Below, in pieces: positions 24,183-32,718 of a stretch of DNA of 64,000 nt (position 1 is its first letter; every line of letters begins with the position of its first letter). A program made the translations under genes and the position numbers. The notes beneath the pieces were generated by a model, which was given only the letters and a program-made list of their open reading frames with translations, had not been told where the DNA came from and made no database searches. Source of the stretch: Kutzneria sp. CA-103260 (GTDB lineage Bacteria > Actinomycetota > Actinomycetes > Mycobacteriales > Pseudonocardiaceae); the NCBI RefSeq assembly GCF_018263855.1, contig NZ_CP073318.1, forward strand, positions 5,766,001-5,830,000, written 5' to 3'.

Positions 24183-27100
24183 TCAGCCGACCGTGTACCG
24201 GTACGGAACCGAGGCGAACACGTCGCCCGACAGCGGCACCGGCTCCAACACGACTCGGCCGAGTTCCGTGCCGTCACCAGGGGAAACGATGTTCAGCGTG
24301 CCGGTGACGACGGTGCCGGCGGCGGCGTTCGGCGTGATCGTCACGGGTATCGTCGCCGACGCCCCCGGCGCGATGGCCAACGGCTTGCCGCCGTCGTAGG
24401 CGGCGTTGGTCGACGCCGTGTACGGGTCGCCGGTCGGCGAGGTGACCGTGGTGTCGAAGCCGAGGGTCTTGGCCGTGACGGCGAGCGTGCCCTGGGCCTT
24501 GGGCACACCGGCCGGCCCGAACGGCCCGATCTCGGTCAGCGAGGCCAGCCAGTCGCCTTGGCCGACGTAGCCGTGCTGCTCGGAAACCGTTGCCGTGGAA
24601 GTGGTGTTGCCGGCCTGGGCCGACTTCAGGTCGCCGACCGCGTCGACCGCGCCCCATGGCCCGATGGTGCCGACCGACGCCAGCTCCACCTGCGCCGGCA
24701 CCGAGGCGGTGCTGGTGATCGTCACCGCCGACGTCTGCGGTGGCACCAGGTAGGACGGGGAAACGAAGCCCTGCATGGGAAGGTGCACCGTCGGCCCGGT
24801 CGGGTTGCCGGGCCCCACCCGACCAGCGAGGGAAACGTCCTGCACCTCGGGGGTTCGGGCGTCGGTCTGCACGTAGACGGTCTGTGGGCTGGTGTTCGTC
24901 ACCGTCACGTGGGCCGTGGTCGGCTTCCCGCCGGGAATCGTTGCCCCGCTGGGCAGATCACTGGTCACGGTCAGCCCGGAGTGCAGCGAGATCGCCCCGG
25001 TGAACGGTGTCTCCAGATCGCCGGCGACCGGATTCTGAGCCGCCAGCACGAAGCGCCATCGGCCCGGCAGCGGGTTGGCCACGCTCAGGCTCAGCGCCGG
25101 CTCGATCTTCGCCGGATCGTCGAGCGAGGAGTGGTTGGTGCCGACGCTCGGCGTCTCGCCGTTGGGGTCGATCAGCGCGCCGGTGAGCACATTCCCTGGC
25201 TTGGCCAGGGAAACGGCCACGTTCAGGCCCGGCGTGCCGGCCGGCACGTCGAAGGCGTAGGTGAAGCTCTCTGCCGGATCGAACGCCCGGCCGTTGCCGC
25301 CGGTGATCGTCCCAGCGAAGGAACCCTTGCCACCGACCAAAGGAACCACGCTGCGCAGGATGTCGGCGACCGCGGTGGTGCCCGCCGGCGTGGTGAACGT
25401 GACGGCGTTGGCGGAATCCCCGGTAGTGGTCGGGAAAGTGCTCGTCACGGTGACGGACTTGTGCTGCCCCGGCAGCAACACGAAGTCAGCCGGCCAGACC
25501 TTGCCGACCGGGGCTGCGGACTGCTGGCGGACGCTGACCCGCACGGTCCCGCTGAACGCCGCCGAGGTGTCGGTGGCGGCAACGGCGGTCCAGGTGCCGG
25601 GCGTCGGCTGGCGCACGACCAGGTTGGCGTAGTTGGCCGATTGGCCGTGGCCCTCGGGATAGCTGTTCAACGCCATCCGTCCCAGCGGGTCGAACAACGT
25701 GATCGGCACGTCCTGGCCGTCGACCGAGGACCCCGGCCAGGCCGCGTTGACGGCCACCACATCGGTGCCCGGATCAACGGTGAAGGTTGTGCTCGCGTAG
25801 GCCATGGTCGCACCACCGTCGCTGCGGAAGGTCGGCGCGGTCTTGGGATCCAGCGCGATATCGTGCTCCGCCGACGGCCCGCGGTCGACGTAGTGCCGCG
25901 TCGCCGCGTGCACGACGATCGGCTTGCCGCCGGGATTCGAAACGTCGATCTGGTCGTCACGGCTCGATCCCGGCTGGCCGTCGTGGGAAATCTGGTTGGT
26001 GGACAACAGGATTCCATTGGTGCCACGAGCGAGGTCCACGGCGGCGTGCACGTCGAGCAGGCCGGCGCCCTCGTACTGCACCGGCACCCCGAGGTCACGG
26101 GCCGAGCCGGTGATGATCTGCTTGACCTGCTGCGGGGTCGGCGACGCGCCGCCGTGCGCCTGCCGGTACTCCTGGATCACCAGCGCCGCCGCGCCGGAGG
26201 TCAGCGGGGCGGCCTCGCTGGTGCCGCCGAACGGCAGCACGGACGCCGGTTTGCCGGACTTGTCCACGCACCCCCGGTACAGCGCGGAAGCCGTGCAGGC
26301 GGCCCAGTTCTTCTCCCCCGGCGCGGTCACGTCGATGGTCCCGCCGGCTTGGCTGATGCCGGTCGACGACAGCGAGGAGATGTTGTCGTCGAGCCAGCCG
26401 CCCTTGCCCAGGCCGTAGCCGTCGGCGCCGGTCTGCGCCCACAGCCGGTAGTCGGTGGACGCGCCGACATTGATCACCTTCGGGTCGGCGCCGGGGCTGT
26501 TCAGGGTGTTCGTCGCGCCGCCGTCACCGGACGCGGTGACCACCGTGACGCCACGAGCCACCGCCTGGTCGTTGAACAGCTCCACCGCGTCCCGGGTGCT
26601 GGTGGTGGTGAAGTCGTAGAGGCCGAAGGACTCGTTGAGCACGTTGACATGGGCCACGTTGACGGCGTAGTCGATGGCCTGTAGGACGCTGGAGATCGTG
26701 GTGGTGTTGGGGCTGTCGAAGGCGTCGAGCGCGACGATGTCCGCGTCGGGGGCCACGCCTTTGATCCGGATCGTGCAGCCGGCCGGCAGCGGGTGCGCCG
26801 GGTTCACGAACGTGGAGATGTCGTGCGAGACCAGGCCCTGCGCGCCGATGGAGGAGGCGTCGCCGAACGCTTCCTCGCCTTGCGTGGGCTGATCGGCCGG
26901 GCGTCCGGTGAAGTCCTTGACGTCCACGATGGCTTTGCTGCCGTCGGCCCGGGTGAAGTCGGCGTTGTCCCGGTCGATGCCATCGGCGATGTAGGCGACC
27001 TTCACGCCCTTGCCGGTCGCGTCGGTCTGGGCGTGGATGGAGTTCAGCGCCTCGGGCTCGAGTTGGGGCTTGGCCGGGTCGGCCGGGCAGAGGTTCTTCG

Positions 27101-27422
27101 CGTCACCAACTTGGCCCACCGCGTCGACGTGCGGCGGCCCGGCGGACTCGCCGTGCAGAGTCACCCGAACGTCCGGGATCACCGCCGCCACATCGGGATT
27201 GGCGGCCAGCGCGTGCTGCTGGGCCTCGGTCACCTTGACCGCGAACCCGTTGCCGAGCGCAAGGTCCTTGACCTGCTGCGGAAGCAGACCCGCCCCGTGC
27301 TTGGCGTCCTTGAGCAGGACCACCACCGACTGGTCCGCCGGCTCCGGCGCGGCGGCGGCCACGGCCGTGCCGGCCAGCACCGCGCCCGCGGTCAGACCCG
27401 CGATCACAATCCTTCGTCGCAT
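24183..27422 (-). CDS. Secreted subtilisin-like (S8) protein with atypical triad
   Basis: A 1079-residue exported protein: signal peptide (residues 1-25), an inhibitor-like prodomain to about 125, an S8 domain from about 130 to 460, and about 600 residues of beta-sandwich repeats. The serine is clear (GGTSEAAP, S402) and the oxyanion asparagine is in NESFG. The usual D-T/S-G is IADGID, with the acid shifted by one place (D147), and no HGTHVAG motif exists; only a lone SHD (H200) lies nearby. This arrangement recurs, as I recall, in a family of actinobacterial subtilase-like proteins, so it may be an active variant or a pseudo-protease. It is monocistronic. Confidence 0.8.
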   Translation of the reverse strand: MRRRIVIAGLTAGAVLAGTAVAAAAPEPADQSVVVLLKDAKHGAGLLPQQVKDLALGNGFAVKVTEAQQHALAANPDVAAVIPDVRVTLHGESAGPPHVDAVGQVGDAKNLCPADPAKPQLEPEALNSIHAQTDATGKGVKVAYIADGIDRDNADFTRADGSKAIVDVKDFTGRPADQPTQGEEAFGDASSIGAQGLVSHDISTFVNPAHPLPAGCTIRIKGVAPDADIVALDAFDSPNTTTISSVLQAIDYAVNVAHVNVLNESFGLYDFTTTSTRDAVELFNDQAVARGVTVVTASGDGGATNTLNSPGADPKVINVGASTDYRLWAQTGADGYGLGKGGWLDDNISSLSSTGISQAGGTIDVTAPGEKNWAACTASALYRGCVDKSGKPASVLPFGGTSEAAPLTSGAAALVIQEYRQAHGGASPTPQQVKQIITGSARDLGVPVQYEGAGLLDVHAAVDLARGTNGILLSTNQISHDGQPGSSRDDQIDVSNPGGKPIVVHAATRHYVDRGPSAEHDIALDPKTAPTFRSDGGATMAYASTTFTVDPGTDVVAVNAAWPGSSVDGQDVPITLFDPLGRMALNSYPEGHGQSANYANLVVRQPTPGTWTAVAATDTSAAFSGTVRVSVRQQSAAPVGKVWPADFVLLPGQHKSVTVTSTFPTTTGDSANAVTFTTPAGTTAVADILRSVVPLVGGKGSFAGTITGGNGRAFDPAESFTYAFDVPAGTPGLNVAVSLAKPGNVLTGALIDPNGETPSVGTNHSSLDDPAKIEPALSLSVANPLPGRWRFVLAAQNPVAGDLETPFTGAISLHSGLTVTSDLPSGATIPGGKPTTAHVTVTNTSPQTVYVQTDARTPEVQDVSLAGRVGPGNPTGPTVHLPMQGFVSPSYLVPPQTSAVTITSTASVPAQVELASVGTIGPWGAVDAVGDLKSAQAGNTTSTATVSEQHGYVGQGDWLASLTEIGPFGPAGVPKAQGTLAVTAKTLGFDTTVTSPTGDPYTASTNAAYDGGKPLAIAPGASATIPVTITPNAAAGTVVTGTLNIVSPGDGTELGRVVLEPVPLSGDVFASVPYRYTVG

Positions 27423-27490
27423 GGATGCGCAGGCTTTCCCATGCGTGTCAGGAACTTGTCAGGAACCTGCGAGCGTCCCGCCGTTGACGT

Positions 27491-28174
27491 TCACATCCGA
27501 ACGGTCAGCCGGTCCCGGGCGGTCTCCAGGTGGTTGGTCATGGCCTTGCGGGCCAGCGACGGCTTGCCCGACACCAGGGCGTCCACCAGCTCGCGGTGCT
27601 CGGACAGCGCCGCCACGCCCGAGGTCTGGTTGTAGGCCAACCGAAAGAAGTGCAGGTGGCAGTGCGTGCGCTCGAAGGCCTGCTCGACCGCGGAGTTGCC
27701 GGCGATGTGCAGGATCAGCTCGTGCAGCCGGGCGTCGTGCGCCGACAGCGCCTTGTAGTCCTCGTAGTTGTCGTCCTCCGGCGCGACCGGGCAGCTGGCC
27801 ATCTCGGCCTCCAGCGCGGCGGCCCACTCGTCGGTCATCACCGACGCCGCCCTCGCCGCGCTCGGCGGCTCCAGCATCAGCCGCAGCCCGTAGATGTCCT
27901 CCACCTCGGCCTTGGACAGCAACTCGGTGACGCGGTAGCCCCGCAGCGGCAGCCGCACCACCAGGCCCTCGGACTCCAGCCGGGCCAACGCCTCCCGCAC
28001 CGGCGTGCCGGACACGTCGAGCTCGCGCGCCACCTCGTCGATGTTCACCCGATCGCCCGGGGCGATGCCATCGTTCATGATCAGCGTCCGGATCTGCTCA
28101 TAGACGCCGTCCGCGAGCACCTGTCGGCCCTTGAGCGCCGACAGCCGGGGACCACCAGTCTCATTCACCCGCAC
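27491..28174 (-). CDS. GntR-family (FadR/FCD subgroup) regulator
   Basis: A 227-residue regulator: winged helix at about 20-85 (VYEQIRTLIMNDGIAPGDRVN, then VSGTPVREALARLESEGLV) and an FCD effector domain with metal-binding-type residues (HDARLHELILHIAGN, HRELVDAL). GTG 28174 sits 5 nt behind GGGGAGG, better placed than other starts. It is the last gene of the glycan locus, 37 bp after GH36. CCGG-N9-CCGG at 28185-28201, just upstream, is a possible operator. It probably represses the locus until a sugar acid or oligosaccharide-derived signal appears. Confidence 0.83.
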   Translation of the reverse strand: MRVNETGGPRLSALKGRQVLADGVYEQIRTLIMNDGIAPGDRVNIDEVARELDVSGTPVREALARLESEGLVVRLPLRGYRVTELLSKAEVEDIYGLRLMLEPPSAARAASVMTDEWAAALEAEMASCPVAPEDDNYEDYKALSAHDARLHELILHIAGNSAVEQAFERTHCHLHFFRLAYNQTSGVAALSEHRELVDALVSGKPSLARKAMTNHLETARDRLTVRM

Positions 28175-28211
28175 CACAACCTCCCCGGAATACAATACCG
28201 GATCTGGTGGA

Positions 28212-30329
28212 TCATGCACGATCTACGATTACCTCCAAGAGTAGCGCCTGACCGGGATCGAGCGCAGGCATCGCCACGCCCGCGTCGACCAGCACCGCGC
28301 CCGGCACGCGCACCCAGCCGTCCAGCGCCGCCGTGACCCACTCCGGGGCCCTGACCTGGCGCATCGACGGGAGTCCGAGGTCGCCTCGGATCCGCAGCCG
28401 GTAGTCACGCCCCCGCGACAGGCCGGGCAGCCGGACCCGCCACGATTGTCCCGCAGGCGAGGTGGAAATCCGGGCCAGGCAGAACAATCCTTGCTCGATA
28501 GAAATGACACCGTGGAAAAAAAGTCCGCCGTCGTCAGGAAGGTCGGCCCGCACCATCCGCCCCGAATGCAGCAAGGGTCGGAACTCCTTGTAGAGCGCCG
28601 CCCACGCCGTCAGCCGGTCGATCTCCGCCGGCGAGCACGCGGTCAGGTCCTGCTCGATGCCGGCGTGGCCGAACAGGGCCGTGGCCAACCGGAACGAGAC
28701 GTCGGCGCGCCGACTGGTCGTATGGCTACGTTCCGGGCCGACGTGCGAGCCGATCAGCTCGGGCGGCAGCAGCTGCGCGGTCCAGCGCTGGATCGACTGC
28801 CGCTCAACGGGGTCGTTGCAGTCCGAGGCCCAGACCCGGTCGGTGCGGGCCAGAATCCCGAGGTCGACCCGGCCGCCGCCGCTGGCGCAGGACTCGATCT
28901 CCAAGGCCGGGTGCCGGCGCTTGAGCTCGTCGATCAGCCGGTACAGGGCCAGGGTCTGGTTGTGCACGGCCGGTCGCCCGTCGTGCGTGACCGCCTCGTG
29001 CAGGTCGCGGTTGTGATCCCACTTGATGTAGTCGATCCCGTACTCCGAGACGAGATCGTCGATGGACGTCAGCAGATACGCCCAGGCGTCCGGGTTCGAC
29101 AGGTCGACCACGTACTGGTTGCGCGACGGCGGGCCGGGCTCCCCCGGCACGCCCAGGATCCACTCGGGATGCCGGCGGGCCAGGTCCGAGTCCAGGTTCA
29201 CCATCTCCGGCTCGAACCACAGCCCGAACTGCATGCCCAGACCCTTGACGTGGTCCACGAACGGAGTGAGGCCGTGCGGCCACACCGTGGTGTCGACCTG
29301 CCAGTCGCCGAGGCCGGCGGTGTCGTCGCGGCGGCCGCGGAACCAGCCGTCGTCGAGCACGACCCGCTCCACTCCGACCTTGGCCGCCGCGTCGGCCAAC
29401 GCCTGGAGTCGGTCCAAGTCGTGGTTGAAGTAGACGGCTTCCCACGTGTTGAGCACCAGCGGCCGTGGCGGGCGGACCTTCTTGCGCTGCAACGCGTGCC
29501 ACCGGGCGGCCAGCCCGTCCAGACCCTCATCGGACCAGGCGAACAACGAGATCGGCGTTTCGTAGCGCTCACCGGGACCAAGGCGGACCTCGCCCGCCCG
29601 CAGCAGTTCGCCGCCGCCGAGCACCGGCGGCGTCTCCGGCAGCTGCTCGGCCACGTAGCGCTGATCACCGCTCCACGCCACGTGCAGGGCCCACACCTCG
29701 CCGTCGCCGAAGCCGTACCCGGGCACGCCGACGGTCATCAGGAACGCCGAGTCCTGGCCGGGCTTGCCGCGCCGGGACTCGCGGACGTGCGCGCCGTGGC
29801 CGAGCCGGGTCCGCTGCGGCGACCGCTCGCGGCACCACTTCCCGGTGAAGTCCAGGACCTCCAAGGCCCGGCTCGGCAACGGCAGCAGGGTGGAAACGCT
29901 GGCGACCTCATAGTGCTTCGAGGCCGCCAGCGCGGCTTGAGCCGACAGCACTCCGCTGTCGTCCATCTCGTAGGTCAACGTGATGCGCAGGCCGGTGATC
30001 GCGTCGTCCAGGACGAGCACCAGCCGGTTGTCGGCCAGCGCGTGCTCGACCAGCCGCGGCCGGGGCGTGGTGGCCACGCCGTCGCGGTGCCCGGACAGGG
30101 CCGGCGTGCCAGCCCAGCCCTCGGCTTCGGATGGCCACACCGAGCACCGGCGCGGCACGTCCACCGAGTTGTTCAGCACTGCTGGCTCACCGGTGAAGGC
30201 CAGCGCCGCCAGCCCCGACTCGTCCAGCTCGCCCAGGTCGCGCCCCCAGTGCACCACCACCGGCACCGGCAGCGCCGCCAGGTCCACCACGAACCCGACC
30301 CCCGCCGCCCGCAACTGCGCGAACCGCAT
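28212..30329 (-). CDS. GH36 alpha-galactosidase-like glycosidase
   Basis: A 705-residue intracellular enzyme without a signal peptide. The nucleophile D438 is in YIKWDHNRD and the acid/base D503 in WASDCNDPVERQ; LDDGWFRGRRDD and the N-terminal beta-supersandwich complete the GH36 picture. It removes alpha-galactosyl residues from imported oligosaccharides. ATG 30329 follows AAGGGGGACGGG, a fair ribosome site. It lies between the binding-protein gene and the GntR gene in the same direction. Galactose is the expected leaving sugar, but GH36 also holds alpha-N-acetylgalactosaminidases. Confidence 0.88.
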   Translation of the reverse strand: MRFAQLRAAGVGFVVDLAALPVPVVVHWGRDLGELDESGLAALAFTGEPAVLNNSVDVPRRCSVWPSEAEGWAGTPALSGHRDGVATTPRPRLVEHALADNRLVLVLDDAITGLRITLTYEMDDSGVLSAQAALAASKHYEVASVSTLLPLPSRALEVLDFTGKWCRERSPQRTRLGHGAHVRESRRGKPGQDSAFLMTVGVPGYGFGDGEVWALHVAWSGDQRYVAEQLPETPPVLGGGELLRAGEVRLGPGERYETPISLFAWSDEGLDGLAARWHALQRKKVRPPRPLVLNTWEAVYFNHDLDRLQALADAAAKVGVERVVLDDGWFRGRRDDTAGLGDWQVDTTVWPHGLTPFVDHVKGLGMQFGLWFEPEMVNLDSDLARRHPEWILGVPGEPGPPSRNQYVVDLSNPDAWAYLLTSIDDLVSEYGIDYIKWDHNRDLHEAVTHDGRPAVHNQTLALYRLIDELKRRHPALEIESCASGGGRVDLGILARTDRVWASDCNDPVERQSIQRWTAQLLPPELIGSHVGPERSHTTSRRADVSFRLATALFGHAGIEQDLTACSPAEIDRLTAWAALYKEFRPLLHSGRMVRADLPDDGGLFFHGVISIEQGLFCLARISTSPAGQSWRVRLPGLSRGRDYRLRIRGDLGLPSMRQVRAPEWVTAALDGWVRVPGAVLVDAGVAMPALDPGQALLLEVIVDRA

Positions 30330-30346
30330 CCCGTCCCCCTTCACCC

Positions 30347-30375
30347 CGCGAGTCCCGCTCTCCAGCAACCGAACT
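30347..30375 (-). repeat. Dispersed REP-like repeat, copy C
   Basis: On the minus strand: AGTTCGGTTGCTGGAGAGC followed by GGGACTCGCGG. It fills most of the 52-bp gap between the binding-protein stop and the GH36 start, so it is transcribed within the operon and could shape the mRNA. Confidence 0.6.
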
Positions 30376-30381
30376 ACCGGT

Positions 30382-31743
30382 TCAGCTCTTCTTGTTGAGG
30401 ATGTCCTTGGCCTTCTGCGTCATCTCGGCGAACACGTCGTCGCCGCGGCTGCCGCTGAAGTACGCCTCGAACAGCGGCTCCAGCGTCTGTTGGAGGTCGG
30501 CGCCGTTGGCGTAGGCCGGCGCGCCGTAGAGCGAGCCGTCCTTGAGGGCCTTGGTGAACACCGACAGGTCGACGCCCTGCTTGGCCATCGCCGCCGCGGC
30601 CGAGTCCATCGCGGCCGGGATGGACGGGAAGAACGAGCCGGAGGCGCCGGCCAGCGACTGGCACTCCTGCGATCCCATGTACGAGACCCACTTCCAGGTC
30701 AGGTCGGGGTTCTTGGTGCCGGCCCAGATGTTGTTGCCGTTGGAGTTGGACATGTCCGAGCGGGTCTTGCCGTCGGGGCCGAGCACGGTCGGCGCGATGC
30801 CCACCTTGACGCCGGGCAGCTTGGCGAAGGTGGCCGCCTCCCACGAGCCGGCGGTCTCCATGGCGATCTTGCCGGTGCCCAGCAGGTCCACGTCGCTGAT
30901 GGTGGCGGTGCCTTCACCGGCGCTGAACGTGTTGATCTTCGGCGCGAAGCCGCGGTCGGTCAGCGACTTGATGTACTTCATGGTCTTGCCGAACGTCGGG
31001 TCGTCGTAGTTGAACTTGGTCGGCCACTGCGGCTTGTCGCCCTGCCGCCAGCCAGTGGTCGACACGAACGAGTTCCACGTGGTCTGGCCGATGAAGTCCT
31101 TGGCCGCCAACTGGCCCATGCCATAGGTCGCGACGTGGTTCTTGTCGAAGCCGGGCTCGTCGCCGCGCTTGCCTCCTCCGTCGACCGTCAGGTGGGCCAC
31201 CATCTTGTCGAAGGTGCCGCCGTTGTCCGGGTTCCAGTTCAGGTTGGCGACGTCCTGCGGCGTGTAGCCGGCCTTGGTCAGCGCGTCGGCGCTGTAGAAG
31301 ATGGCCGAGGCGGCCCAGTCCAGCGGCAGCGCGTACTGCTTGCCGTCGGTGAACTTCCACGCGTCCACGCCGACCGAGAACTTCTTCAGGTCGAAGTTGT
31401 TCTTGCTGATCAGGTCGTCCAGCGGCAGCAGCTGGTGCTGGGAGGCGTAGGCCTGGAAGAACTGCACCGAGTTCTGGAACGCGTCCGGCGCGTTGCCGGC
31501 GACGAAACCCGCGGTCAGCTTGGTGAAGTAGGAGTCGACCGCGTACTGCGAGATCTTCACGGTGACGCCGGGATTGGCCTTCTCGAAGGCGGTGGCGCAC
31601 GACTGGTAGGCCGCGGCCTGCTTGTCGTCCCAGGTCCACCAGTTGACCGTGCCGGTGGACGATCCGGATCCGGAGCCGCCGCAGGCCGACAGTCCGACGA
31701 CGGACGCGGTCGCCAGCGCGGCCGCGAGCAGCTTCTTCAACAT
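30382..31743 (-). CDS. ABC sugar-binding lipoprotein
   Basis: A 453-residue extracellular solute-binding protein of the carbohydrate type (family 1). The lipobox is GLSAC (C21). VNWWTWDDKQAAAYQSCATAF, GNAPDAFQNS and ETAGSWEAATFAKLPGV are standard positions. It catches an oligosaccharide for the two permeases at 35072-36924. No ATPase is encoded in the locus, so a shared MsiK-type ATPase elsewhere probably drives import, as is common in actinomycetes. The binding-protein gene lies after the GH95 and esterase genes, an unusual order since it normally precedes the permeases. Confidence 0.88.
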   Translation of the reverse strand: MLKKLLAAALATASVVGLSACGGSGSGSSTGTVNWWTWDDKQAAAYQSCATAFEKANPGVTVKISQYAVDSYFTKLTAGFVAGNAPDAFQNSVQFFQAYASQHQLLPLDDLISKNNFDLKKFSVGVDAWKFTDGKQYALPLDWAASAIFYSADALTKAGYTPQDVANLNWNPDNGGTFDKMVAHLTVDGGGKRGDEPGFDKNHVATYGMGQLAAKDFIGQTTWNSFVSTTGWRQGDKPQWPTKFNYDDPTFGKTMKYIKSLTDRGFAPKINTFSAGEGTATISDVDLLGTGKIAMETAGSWEAATFAKLPGVKVGIAPTVLGPDGKTRSDMSNSNGNNIWAGTKNPDLTWKWVSYMGSQECQSLAGASGSFFPSIPAAMDSAAAAMAKQGVDLSVFTKALKDGSLYGAPAYANGADLQQTLEPLFEAYFSGSRGDDVFAEMTQKAKDILNKKS

Positions 31744-31746
31744 CGG

Positions 31747-32718
31747 CTATTCCTCGTTTCGATGGGACTGTCCGGAGTGGAGCGTGCGGGCGAACGCCGA
31801 CAGCGCGATCGCCGAGTCCTCGGCGCCGCCTGCCTCGTGCCCGTTGTGCTCCCACAACCGGATCTGCTTGGGTCCCCAGTACTCGTGATAGGCGCCGAAC
31901 ACCGCCTGCGCCGGCACGACGTCGTCGAGCTGGCCGGCCGAGAACCACGCCGGCGCCTCGGCCCGGCGGGCGAAGGCGATGCCGTCGAAGTAGGCCAGCG
32001 TCGACCACACGCGGTCCACGCTGTTGCGGTGAATCGCCAGGTACTTCGTGATTTCCTCGTACGGGAAGGTCCGCACCACCCGGGTCGCCTGCTGGATGTC
32101 GGCCAGGAACGGGGCCTGGAAGTGCGCGGCCGTGAGGTCGGGCACCAGGCCGGCGGCGGCCAGCGCGATGCCGGCCCCCTGGCTGTTGCCGATCACCGCG
32201 ACCCGCTCCGGGTCGACGAAGTCCAGGCTGCGCACGGTGTCCACGGCCCGCACCGCGTCGGTGTAGACCCGGCGGTAGAAGTACTCGTCCCGGTTCTCGA
32301 TGCCCCGGGTGAGAAAACCCGGGTAGGCCGGCCCGCTGCCGACCGGGTCGGGCGTGTCGCCACTGGCCCAGTCACCACCCTGGCCGCGGACGTCCATGAA
32401 CAGGTGGGCGTAGCCGGCCGAGGACCACAGCAGGTCCTCCACCGCCGCGCCACGGCCGCTGGCGTAGCCGTGGAACTGCACCACCGCCGGCAGCCTTCCC
32501 TTGCGATGCTTGGGAAGTCGGAGCCAGGCGCGGATCGGGTGGCCGCCGAAGCCGGGGAAGGTCACGTCGAACACCTCGACGGTGACCAGGTGCGTCTCGA
32601 CCGGCGTGATCGTCAGGGCCAGCTCGTGCTGTCGGGCCTCGGCGATGGTGGACGTCCAGAAGTCGTCGAAGTCTTCCGGTTCCTTGTAGGAGCTGCGGTA
32701 CTCCCAGACGTTCAGCAC
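31747..32718 (-). CDS. Acetylxylan esterase-like hydrolase (CE7 type)
   Basis: A 323-residue alpha/beta hydrolase. The nucleophile S179 is in GNSQG, the acid in QLDDVVP and the histidine in HNGHE. The N-terminus (WTSTIAEARQHELALTITP, then VTFPGFGGHPIRAWLRLP) and the block FMDVRGQGGDW identify the acetyl-xylan esterase/cephalosporin deacetylase family. It lacks a signal peptide and so would de-acetylate imported oligosaccharides. The GTG start overlaps the GH95 stop by 7 bp (GTGCTGA). This implies that the target glycan is O-acetylated. Confidence 0.85.
   Translation of the reverse strand: MLNVWEYRSSYKEPEDFDDFWTSTIAEARQHELALTITPVETHLVTVEVFDVTFPGFGGHPIRAWLRLPKHRKGRLPAVVQFHGYASGRGAAVEDLLWSSAGYAHLFMDVRGQGGDWASGDTPDPVGSGPAYPGFLTRGIENRDEYFYRRVYTDAVRAVDTVRSLDFVDPERVAVIGNSQGAGIALAAAGLVPDLTAAHFQAPFLADIQQATRVVRTFPYEEITKYLAIHRNSVDRVWSTLAYFDGIAFARRAEAPAWFSAGQLDDVVPAQAVFGAYHEYWGPKQIRLWEHNGHEAGGAEDSAIALSAFARTLHSGQSHRNEE

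Noticed and set aside
24075..26684. An 869-codon open frame on the plus strand
   Set aside because: Antisense to the subtilase, no recognisable motif, low-complexity arginine/glycine composition.
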